From Rotaria sordida (lineage: Eukaryota; Rotifera; Eurotatoria; Philodinida; Philodinidae), in contig CAJNOL010001004.1 in assembly GCA_905250125.1 (NCBI GenBank), positions 23,472 through 87,471 of the forward strand: a stretch of 64,000 nucleotides of DNA, read 5' to 3'. Under the pieces are notes generated by a model. The model was not told where the DNA came from and searched no databases. It worked only from the letters and a program-made list of their open reading frames with translations. Numbering within the stretch: the first letter of the stretch is position 1; each line of letters begins with the position of its first letter. Below are positions 10,751-21,272 of this stretch, piece by piece. The position numbers and the translations under genes are program-made.

Positions 10751-12912
10751 ATGATTTCTTCATCTGATAATCGACTTTTATTTATTCTTGATTTATTACC
10801 TAAAGAAATCATCTTTACTATTTTTGACTTTCTTTGGGCTCATGATATTCTTTATTCATTTCTTAATATTAGCAATTATTTTAATAATATTCTCTTAACC
10901 TATCAGAATTATCATGTTAATTTTAAATCAATCTTAAAACAACAATTTGATTTAGTTTGTCGTTTTATTCGACCAAATCAAATTATATCACTTGTTTTAT
11001 CCGATAGTAATGAAACTCCAAGTCAATCGAAAACTTTTTTATCACTCTTTCCTATCGAAAAATTCATTAATCTTCGTGCAATTACACTATCTGACATTGA
11101 AAATGACTGTCATTCACTTTTCTTTAATATTCGTCAGCTAAAATACCTTAATTATTTTGAAACAGATACACTATCTCATCTTTGGATGATTGAAACAATA
11201 TCTCGACTCAAACAATTGATAATAAATAAATATGTTGACAACGATTATAATCATGAAAGTTTACTTCATTCGATTTCGTTTTCTCATTTACGCAACCTTA
11301 CTTTGCCTTATTGTTCATACGTTCAATTACGTCAAATTCTTTCTTGTGCCTCTAAACTTACTTCACTTAATATTTCATTGATTATTTCTGATTGCACTGG
11401 TATTGATTACTTTGCTGAACAACATCAAGAGACACCTCTTATTGTTAATCATCTTACAATGTCCATTCAGACATTTAGTAAGTTGAAAACTACTTGATCA
11501 CAGAAAGATAGTTTTATTCTATCTATTTTGGTACATATTTCTTCGCCATCCTTTTAATTAACCTTTGAGAAAGGTAATAAGGAAGTAATACCTAAATTAT
11601 AAAGAGACGGTATTGATATACAGTCTGTGATGGTCTATGAGAGAGGATCCAAATTTTTATCCCTAAACTTCAGTACTCCTTTTAGATTCTGTTTTACAAA
11701 AAAAAAGTTTACTTTAAATTGAATTAATTATGTTTCTTTGTTTTTCTTGCTCGAACGATTTCACGGCTTTTATTCGAACGATTTCTTTCACGTATGCCTT
11801 ATCTTCAACAACTTGAACTCATCGTTTCTTCTGGTGGAAGTAGCAATTTACTAGAAGGAAGTCAATGGGAAATATTCATTAAAAAAAATTTGTCGTTTCT
11901 TTCCATATTCAATTTTAAATTTAAAATAATAAATGTTGACCGGAATAATTACAATGAAAAGAATATTCTCACACAATTTTGTAGTTCATTTTGGCTCAAT
12001 AGATATCCAGCGTGGTATGTGGAATATAATACTGATGATTTTATTCTTTATACTATTCCTCGTTTTGTTCCTCGTACAACAAAACATTCTTTATTATCAA
12101 TTTTACCACATTCAACAACACTTCCTGTCGAACAATATTCTATTTATTATGATCAGATAAATGAACTAGAACTTGATTCAAATGATAAATCATCTTATCG
12201 ATATACAAATGTTCAACGATTGATATTATCAATAACAAAAATTAATGAAAATATAATTGATCTTTCTAAAGTAGAATATTTATGTGTGAAATCATTATCA
12301 TGGTCATTGAAGAAACTCTTTCAAATCATCAAAACATCCATGACTAGTTTATATCACTTAAAAATTGATTTTAGTTTTTCTATGATACAACTTTCTGATA
12401 ATATTTATCCACTAGAACAAATTCGTATAATAGATTTGCCTCAGTTTTCATGTTCATTCAAGAATGACAACATTGATTTATCTTCTCTTTTTCCGTGTAT
12501 AGAACGTTTAACAATCGGAATCAATAGTCTTCATCAAATGACAGATATAATTGATCGATTTATGCATTTATCGAGTGGATCATTTCATATTATGAACGAT
12601 CATACTGATATTAACTATATATTAACTGAAACTGATACGATATACAAATGGCTCATAGAAAAAACGAATCGTTTGGCGAGAAATCGTAGTTTCACTTATC
12701 GATTAGATTCTCGATCTGATATTTGGATACATTTATGGATTAGTAGTGAAAGTACAACACCAGAAAAAGTATCTTATAATTATCTTTTTTTTATGTTTCA
12801 AATAATTTTTTTTTCAAAGGTATTAAACAAAATGTTATCAGGCGAACAGTTAATGGAACTTAGAGAAACCAATGGGCAACATAATTGTTCACGATGTTGT
12901 TCACTGCAATAG
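10751..12912 (+). pseudogene. F-box/LRR-like protein gene, probably interrupted
   Basis: The frame from 10751 opens with an F-box-like segment (LPKEIIFTIFDFLWAHDILY, about residues 14-33), followed by leucine-rich strand-helix units typical of the divergent F-box families of bdelloids. It ends at 11495-11497. A second long frame resumes at about 11755-11794 with FLSRMPYLQQLELIVSS and runs to 12912. A GTAAGT donor exists at 11478, but no AG acceptor between 11709 and 11793 restores the frame, so a simple intron does not explain the break. The 260 bp between the pieces contains ATACAGTCTGTGA and GGATCCAAATTTT motifs shared with repeats at 19556-19800, suggesting insertion. The end of the second frame may include a false extension after a GTATCT donor near 12768. 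F-box proteins normally recruit substrates to SCF ubiquitin ligases. Weak coding remnants may extend to about 13520. Confidence 0.65.
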
Positions 12913-13520
12913 ATAATAAAGAACGAAACCTAATTAGAATTACTGAATTATTATTTGGAAAACACTTTTCTTTCAATCGCTATGAATTAGATGTGAAAAG
13001 TTATGCAATTAAATTACACATGATAACTCAGAATTTCAATCGATCAATCTTATTCACTAATGCTAGGTTGTTAAAATTTTTAAAGAAAATATCTTTTTGC
13101 AAAGCTTTAGAACATATTGATTCTCTTCAGTTTGCTTTGTGCCTCTCAATTACTTTCTGTAGCATAAAAATGAAGCAGAAATTTTGATAAATACTATCTC
13201 TCATGTAGAACTCTTACAATAATTTCAACTAATAATATATCAGTAGAACTTTCTGCAAGTATTAATTATCACTCACTAATTTCAAATGTGTCGGAAAGTA
13301 CGATTAAATTTGAAAACGTAGTTCTCGTAACATATATTATCTGAATCAAGTTGGAAAGATTTTTGAAATCTAATTACATTGAATCTCGATTAGAGTTGTT
13401 CAAGATACTCTATTCTCAATCATTGATCGATATTTCAATGTACTCTCGGAATTATGGCTTATTGAAAAACTATTTTTGAAAATAAAATTCAAAAATGTAC
13501 ATGGTTGCTATGTTCAACTA

Positions 13521-14143
13521 AGTCAGCATATGTGTAGCTATTAGCAAGCTGTGGATTCAAGTTTTTGTGAACTCGGACCCGATCCGTCTCAGATCCGAGT
13601 TTTTTTTTTCTGCCAATATCTGTCATCCTCTGTGTACATGNNNNNNNNNNCCGTCATTGAAAATCGTCAAACCAAAAGTAACACTAAAATCTTCAGCTGT
13701 ATAGAACAGTTTTAGTGTGTATTCATGTAAACGAGATTAATCAAGGATATGTTCTATACAATCAATGTAGGGAGATACGAATCTACAAAAAAGTGGACTC
13801 AGGCCGGACGAGCTCTACCCACAACTCCTTAGTAGCTTTACAAGCAAAATATAGCGATTAATGAACGTCTAGCAGAAAGACTAATGACATATTTTTGTGA
13901 TAGAGTCTGTAATACTATGACTAGCGACATGTTCTATTTTAGTATGTACTAGCTCTCTCTCATGTTACCTATAAAATCAAAAAGAGAGGTATAGTTTATC
14001 CAAATGATGGTTGTTATTCTCATCGTAATAAAAAAATTTCATCATGAGCTTTGAACAAAAACTAACTGCATATTACCGTATGATAAATTATTTTATATAA
14101 ATGAATAAAACATAAACTTTGAAAATAAGAAAACATTCGAATA
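13521..14143. other. Spacer with assembly gap
   Basis: Ten N bases at 13641-13650 mark an assembly gap or scaffold join, so linkage across this point is provisional. Just before it (13568-13610) is a GGATCC/TCCGAG-rich fragment related to the repeats at 19556-19800. No gene is seen. Confidence 0.7.
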
Positions 14144-14824
14144 CTAATCATTGTTCGTCTTTTCAGAGTTTTTATTTTTTTTCGAACTAAATAAACGTCG
14201 AAATAGTCCAATTGGTTGTCGATATATATATTGTTGAAGAATTTTATCTTTATTTGATTCATTAAATGGTTCTAACTGATCATTATCTTGAATTTCCATC
14301 CAACCATAAATTTTATGTTTATCATCAATATAATAAAGACCATTTTCAAATCTTAATGATTCTCGACGAGCATAATCACCTGACCAATAATTATATAAAT
14401 TATTCTGTTCAGCAATATGAACATAACCTGGTACAACATCAGTAATAATAGCTACATGTCCAAAAGGCATCTGTCGACTACGAGTATAAATAAGTAAGGA
14501 ATCTTTTTTCGGTGGTTCTTCAGAACCATTAGCAACTGGACGTAAGGAAAATTGTTGACCATCAGTAACTCGTTCAACATATGGTACATCAGTCCAAATA
14601 TTACAAGCACATGGAATATCTCGAAATGTACAACTTTTACGCATTAATAACCATCGACGAGCAAATTCCACACATTGCCATTGATAACCAGTATGAATTC
14701 CATGAATATAATGACGACTTATATTAAATATACTACTATTTCTGTTTGAATAAGCTGGAACATTTGTTGATGCAATTCCTTCAATTTCATTCAATGGAAC
14801 ATGATTGTTTGTTGCACGTGCCAT
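14144..14824 (-). CDS. CHAP-domain amidase, glutathionylspermidine amidase-like
   Basis: A single open frame of 226 residues on the minus strand is related to the N-terminal amidase half of glutathionylspermidine/trypanothione synthetases (CHAP cysteine peptidase fold). The catalytic set is visible: Cys51 in YQWQCVEFARRWL, His123 in FGHVAII and Glu139 in IAEQNN. In the family the amidase hydrolyses the amide bond between glutathione and spermidine. There is no ATP-grasp synthetase domain, and the frame ends after a Lys/Ser-rich tail, so it would be hydrolase only. No signal peptide is obvious. The ATG at 14822-14824 is the only reasonable start. Such enzymes occur in bacteria, kinetoplastids and some fungi and are unusual in animals; foreign trypanothione-related genes have been reported in bdelloids. 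Lack of introns fits late acquisition but does not prove it. The true substrate is unknown. Confidence 0.85.
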   Translation of the reverse strand: MARATNNHVPLNEIEGIASTNVPAYSNRNSSIFNISRHYIHGIHTGYQWQCVEFARRWLLMRKSCTFRDIPCACNIWTDVPYVERVTDGQQFSLRPVANGSEEPPKKDSLLIYTRSRQMPFGHVAIITDVVPGYVHIAEQNNLYNYWSGDYARRESLRFENGLYYIDDKHKIYGWMEIQDNDQLEPFNESNKDKILQQYIYRQPIGLFRRLFSSKKNKNSEKTNND

Positions 14825-16410
14825 TGTATACCCTCTTTAAAAATAAACAAATAAATAAATAGTTTCAATAAAAAAAAAATTTAACAAAATCTTCTCAAGA
14901 TTAAAATAATAAATTGAATGTTAATCCTCTAATTCTTGTTCTCATATAGCATAACATCTCATTTATCTATCTGAAGATAAAATAATGACTTATCTCTTAG
15001 AGTTTACAATTCTATTCAAAATAAAATATCGAAAACATATATATATATATATATGTCTGTTTTTAATAATGATCATTTTTGATTTTTTGTTTTGTATACA
15101 TACATGTCGCAACTTGATGAATCACTGATTTCTATTGGCTTGTTTTTATTTAATCGTTTTTCTTCATCACCTCTGATTTTATGCAACTCTTATAGTAGAT
15201 CGTCAAAGTACATTTTTTTAGATACAATCAAGAGAACTGATACAGACGAAAAAAAACGTAACAATGACAATGCAATCTTTATTATGTATGACTCATTTTT
15301 TTTCTGTTTTGCATTGCCATAGCGAATAAGTTACAAACCATAAAAGCAAACTAAAATGATTGTGTTGAAGAAATGATACTGACGCATTTTTATTTTGGCT
15401 GATAGTTTTAAAAATTTGAATTTAATTGTTTTAATAAAAAACTAAAGTTTAAATGAATATCTAAGCGTACAATTTTTGGTTATAGTTAATTGCTCTTGAA
15501 CAGTATTTTATGTACTAATTTTAGATTTCTATAATGTCCTATTAAAATTTATCATATTACCTACATTATACATTATGTAAATAATATGTTGAAATCTAAT
15601 CCCAAAAAAATAAGAAAAATTCTCGAGAATTGAGGAAAATATAATAATATTTTTTTTGTATAATTGATGTAATTCTTATTTAATAATAAAGATATAGCAA
15701 AAATCGTTAGTTCTTCATCGACTAAAATTTATTAAGTACTTAATATTCAAGGGAGCTTAAATTTTATGGAAGAAGATCTTTTTATGAAGACTGCACACGA
15801 ATAAATTTTATCTGTGCAAGACTTCAATTTTCTGAACTTTGAGTTTTTCTTTTAATAAGGTAAAAAAAATTCTTGTTGAAGAAATTTTTCTAATTCACAA
15901 TTGTTGATCTAAGGGATACTCATTATGAATTAATCAAATTGTATAATTAACGAGCATCAAAAGATCCTTTGTTTCCAGGAAGTTTTCTTTACTTCTCTTT
16001 TATTCACTTGATTCGTCATCTAACTTATTTTTTTCACCCATTTGGACATTCACAGCAGAGGTCGCGCTTTAACGGTAATTTTTATAAGAAAAAACATTCA
16101 AAAATTAGTTTATATCTCCAAATATACTCTCAAATATTTATTCAATAACTTTTTTTTCAAGGCATGATAAGGTATGAGTGTGGGTGTTACTGTTCTCATT
16201 GACCCACACCCTCTTCATATATTTATGTATTGTTCTCGAATGAATGACATGTATATTTATGTACAACAATTAATCATCATTTAGCATGACAAAAGCTAAT
16301 CAATGTATTGGCGTATGTGTTAGATAATGTCAATCGTATTTTCATATATTTTTCATGTTGATTTTCTTAGACCACTAAGCTACAGTGCACTAAGACAATG
16401 ATTATGTAAT
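14825..16410. other. Spacer without recognisable genes
   Basis: AT-rich sequence containing an (AT)n tract at about 15039-15053 and, near its end, the telomere-like hairpin at 16178-16209. Open frames here are short, and none resembles a known family. Confidence 0.45.
16178..16209. repeat. Hairpin with GTGTGGGT arms (copy C)
   Basis: Perfect 8 bp arms GTGTGGGT (16178-16185) and ACCCACAC (16202-16209) enclose a 16-base loop. The left arm continues GTT as in copies A and B, and the right arm continues CCT as in copy A. Confidence 0.55.
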
Positions 16411-16590
16411 TTGAAATGGATACCTGAGTTAGCTGTTCAATGGCAAGAATTTTATGAAAATGTTACGCGTCTATCCTTTTATGGTCGATCAAGACAATTT
16501 CAGAATCAAATACTTCAAGGCATTCCGACATATAAAGATTTGCAACCTGATATATGCCCAAAATCAGCTGAATATCAACAAACATTTAAC
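16411..16590 (+). pseudogene. Short coding remnant of unknown family
   Basis: A frame of about 60 residues (WIPELAVQWQEFYENVTRL, then YGRSRQFQNQIL and PDICPKSAEYQ) has balanced amino-acid composition, unlike the AT-driven frames around it. It reads like a piece of a real protein. I do not recognise the family. No partner exon was found within 1 kb either side, so it may be a gene fragment or a remnant of a mobile element. The stretch 16600-17461 shows nothing further. Confidence 0.3.
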
Positions 16591-17461
16591 GTTGTCCTAA
16601 TATTTATTCCTTTTTTAATGAAAATATTTTACATGTAATATAACTCTTGTGAAAATTTTGAATTTTAATAAAAAAATAAAACGTTTCGTACAATAACGAA
16701 ATGCATAAATATTTATAAGTAATTATTGACAAACTATATCCTTTATATCGACCAATCGAATTCGAAGTTAATATCAATCAATTAGATTATCTAGTGACAA
16801 AGTAGAAAAAAACGTTTATCACACTAAATATTCAATATCTAATTTATCATTTAATTCGATGGATGTTTACTATTTATATTAGACAACAAATAAAAGGAGG
16901 GCTGACGGTTTGTAGAGAAATCACATCAATTGAGTTTTAATGATCTATTCGTATAGAAATAAAGAAGATGATGATAGAAACGATTTTTTTTGACGACTTT
17001 TATTTTGGGTCAAAATGGAAGCCCTACCCGATCCCCTCGGAGCTGCTTCAAAAAATAAGTTGACAAATAAAATTTGTCAAAAAGTTTTGAAACATACATC
17101 GATCAATACCATTTTTTATACTGATTCTGAATATTCTATCTATTTTGATAGAAAGGATGATTATTATGACGAAAATCGTTGAATACCGGTCAAAAAGTGA
17201 CGTGCTGTGCATATTCGAACAAAATTTTCTTGACTTCGAACATATTCGCAGCTTTTCTTCCTTACAATTTATACATAGACTTGTAGTCTATGAAAGGTTC
17301 TATCGATTGTTATAGAACTCAAAATGAGTAATAATGAATAATTTTCCTACGCAAACTAAAATCATCTAAAAAATATAATCTCTAGTTATTCATCTTTTAT
17401 TAAGAATAAAAATATATGTATTCAAAGTAAAAAAAAAAATGAAAATTAAAGTTGCATCTGT

Positions 17462-20400
17462 TTATTGAACCGATATTTGTTGTTGATATTGTCCATCAAT
17501 TAATCGTAAACCACTAACTAAACCAGTTTTTTTGTTACGTATTAATGTATTTTGAGTAATTTCGATTATTCCAGTATTATTTTGTTCATAGTCAAGTTGA
17601 TGTAAATCTTCAATTACACGTTGAGTACCATAATAAGCATGTCGTACTACATCATCTTTGAATCCATGACCTAGAGTAACACATTCAATATCATTAACAA
17701 ACATTGTATGGCCTTGATCAAGAGCAAAATTATAAACTTCTTCACAAGAAATTTCAGTAGGAGCAGAGACAAGTGAACAAGGCATAATCCATTGTTGATT
17801 GACACGAATAGGATGCCAAGCAGTGATAATAAGACCATTGTCAAGCTAGAAAAAAATAAAAATTCAAGTACAAAATTAACAAATTTATATATGTTCTTTG
17901 TTGATATAATGAAATTGTGGATAGAAATAAAATTATACTTACTACAACCATCTTTGCTTTTTTATTTTGACATTTCGTTTTAACAACATAATTGACCATT
18001 CCTCCATGTGGTGCTATTCTATCACCTGGTTGAACATATTTTATTAACTTAGTAGTTCCATTCATTAAACGTACTGTGCATCCACCATAAAAACATCCAC
18101 CATCAGCATTATAAAAGACTGACATATCTATTGGAGCACCAGTTTGTTGTGAAGGTTTTGGAGCAGGTAAAGCACAGAATATAGTATCCATTTCATCACG
18201 TATTGTTGAAAAGAGATTGCCTTGTCCATAATTTTGGACACCTGGATCTTTAAAATTGTTACAATATTGAAGGAGATGTGCACCTAAAAGAAAAGATTTA
18301 TCGATAGATAATTTTAGTAAATTTTGAAGTATCTGTTTTTTTCAATGTATAAAATAAAATAGTTTTTGAATAATTTTAATGAACTTACGAGTTATACTAG
18401 GTAAAAAATGTATGCCCCATTTTTTAAACCAATCTTTGTTTGCGAGAGCTTCTTGTATTTGTCCGGTTAAGTCTGCCAATAAATCTTTAACAAATTGATC
18501 ATTTTTATCGGAATATATTTTCATTTCTTCCTCTAATTGTTTAAGTCGATTCATTGCTGCTTCAGATTGTTCATTTGTAGTCGTTAAATCGTTACGTAGT
18601 GGACGCATTGCTTCTAATGCAGTTCGTACACATTGAACAAATTGAAGACGAAATTTATGTTGAGCTAGAAGATGAAGATCAGTTTGTTGAGGAGACGTGT
18701 TAATATTGAATTTGATTGATTTCTTTTTTTCAAGTAATGTATCATAAACTAATGTAAAATTACAATTTTGAAATGATTGATAAGAAAGAGGAATAAGTAA
18801 ATCTTTGCTTTGACCAAAAGTAATCGAACCCAAATCAAACACTGTATCATGACCAGTAATCACTGTTGAATACCAACGTGTATAATCAGACGGTTCAATT
18901 TTTTGACCATGAACGCATATCTAGAATAATATGGATGTGATACTATTGACCAGGGGCGACACGATCGGGAAGAATGGAAGTTATCCTTCTGCTCCGAAAA
19001 ATTTTGACTGGAGCTTTCTCCAGATTTGAAAACTTTGGTGGATCAATTTTCTCCGATTTTGGTGAAATATATTAGACAGCTTTTTCTGAGCTTGAAGAAA
19101 ATCCAAATTTGAAGAATATTATTACGCAATTTTCTCTAATTGTTAAGATTTTTTTGAACGGCAGCAACTAACTTAAGTTCAGAAAAGACTGAGAAATCAT
19201 CAATAGAGACAAGAGAAAAGTTTTTGACCCTTTCCCCGATTTTTGGATTGGTCTTTACTTGCTTCGACTCCTTCGTGTCATCCCTACTTTTGACTTTTTC
19301 TATTGACTTGACGCTTGATAAATTTTTATATATTTTTTTAAGATCAAGATTAAAATGTTATTTTTCCATAAAATAAAAGAAGATTTAGTCGAATAGCTTT
19401 ATCATTTTGTATGCAACACGATCTATAAGGAGGGCTGAAGTCTAAGAATAAAAAACTGGACTCTCCATAGATCATGAGAAACACTAGTCAGAGACCACCA
19501 TAGACACCTTATAGGAACACTCCCTCATAACATCTAGAGCCCATTGGGTTGGTCCCGAACTCAGTCGGATTCGGATCCAAAAATTTTGGATCCGGCGGGC
19601 TCTAATCGTCTGAGAAATGTGTAGGGTGTACTAGTCACCGAATGCAAAAAAAAACAGAAAAAAGTCTCTCGTACCTTCGGGGCGACTATCTAATTCCAAT
19701 TAGAAAATTATATTAAAAGTATCAAAGTACGGCTTCATTGGATCCGAAAATTTTGATTCCGACAGGCTTTGTTCATGTCACAGACTGTATATGAATAACA
19801 CCTCCTTATAACATATGGACTATTTCCTTATTAAGTTAACGGATGATAAAGAAATGTGTCTCAAAATAGATTGACTACTTTTGTTTTTGAGTAGTCTCTG
19901 AGAAAACTGTATCGATATTTTCTATGGCATTGAAATGAAAATTTATTGACTCATGAACATATTCAGTTAAGTTCAATGTTAATTATTACCTGTACATTCG
20001 TTGCCACTGTAGCCAATAATGTAGCCATAGCATTGACAAAAATTGTTCCTACAAATGATCCATCAGGGATAAATGCATATGTACCCGCATTTCCTAATAT
20101 GGCGATATCTTCAAGAAGTTTACTATCCAATTCATATCCGAAACCAAAAGTATTGATTGTACATGTAAAATGAGTCTTCTTCTTCAATTTTTCTAATGTT
20201 GGTAAATAACCACGTGGTGGTTCAATATTAGGACAACCGTCAGTAAGAAGAAAAAGAGCCGAATTACTTCCAACAGCTCTTTGACCTTTCGCTAGAATGT
20301 CAAGGCCAGTTCGAAGGCCATCCCATAAATTTGTTTGACCATTATCCTGGATAATAATAATATATATAAATCATTTGAATAGAAATTATTTTCGATTTGA

Positions 20401-21272
20401 AATTTGATTAATAAAACGTTTAATATTTTTCTAACTGTATTTTATAAATATAACACACTTCTTTAGAATTATTAGTTAAAAATTTTTATGATCAAGCTCA
20501 TCTCGTTTTAAACAATTCTCAAAAGATTTAAACAAAATGTTTCTATTGAATAATCAAATTATCCATTGAGAATTTTGAGTCATTAGTAGTAATGATGTAA
20601 AATATTCAATTTATCTTGAAAGTTTTTTTTTTTCAGACTTTTCTTAAAAAATAGATCACGAACCTCTAATCTTTCTAAAGCAGCTAAAGCACTTGATTTT
20701 CCATCTTGATCCATTTTTGTTAATTGAAACAAAACTGTAGCACTATTTGCAAATGATACGAGTGATAAACGATCTTGTGGTTCAAGTGAATGTATAATTG
20801 TTTTTATTGCATGTTTAACTAAATCTAATTGTGATAGACCAAATTTTTCATTAGCATCATTTTGAATCTCAGCTTGTACAGCCATAGAACCTGATGTATC
20901 CACAACACAACATACATCACATGGAGAACGATTTGTATCTGGTGGTGGTTGAATTTTAATATGAACAAAACTATCAGAATAAATTCCTGAAACTGTCAGT
21001 TCAGAAGGTTTCAATTCTGTCAAAGGAGAAGAATTTCCTTGATCATTGGATTTTAGTGATTTACGATATTCATCTATGGCTGCTTTAAGAGCACGATTTG
21101 GACGAAGATCAGATGCTGAGAGAGGAGTACGAGTAATTGGTGATGTACCATTTTGTCGAAGCCAACCTTCAATAGCTTGTCGTTCGTAACTATTACCATC
21201 AGGATCAATGACTGGATCTCTCATAAGTTCATGAGTGATTGGACAAATAAAAGTTTCTGATGGTTGAGCCAT
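17462..21272 (-). CDS. U-box / von Willebrand A / Vwaint / Hint (Vint) domain protein
   Basis: Five minus-strand exons (20664-21272, 19990-20346, 18389-18920, 17943-18283, 17462-17845) join in phase into about 740 residues. Residues 1-75 are a U-box (FICPITHELMRDPVIDPDGN), a RING-like ubiquitin-ligase fold that binds E2 enzymes. Residues about 118-320 are a vWA domain with the metal-binding DTSGS at 125-129 and FLLTDG later. The next ~170 residues match the Vwaint linker. The C-terminal ~180 residues are a Hint domain of the Vint type: Cys563 and Cys568 in GGCFYGGCTVRLMNG, PGDRI, and the TAWHP block with His624. Hint domains of inteins and Hedgehog self-process through an N-terminal Cys and a His of this kind; whether this one does is inference. 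The 1,069 bp intron (18921-19989) holds dispersed repeat fragments. It is probably intracellular. All domains are uninterrupted. Confidence 0.9.
19556..19800. repeat. Dispersed GGATCC-centred repeat fragments in an intron
   Basis: Two units, near 19556-19605 and 19737-19800, share GGATCC(A/G)AAAATTTTG and the nearby motif CACAGACTGTATATGA. Related pieces lie at 11618-11665, 13568-13610 and 54042-54085. Each has a short palindromic core, TCCAAAAATTTTGGA or similar. They lie in the third-exon-side intron of the U-box/vWA/Vint gene. Element boundaries are not clear. Confidence 0.5.

Noticed and set aside
13568-13610. Stem-loop followed by T run, resembling a bacterial terminator
   Set aside because: The context is eukaryotic; it matches the dispersed GGATCC/TCCGAG repeat group.
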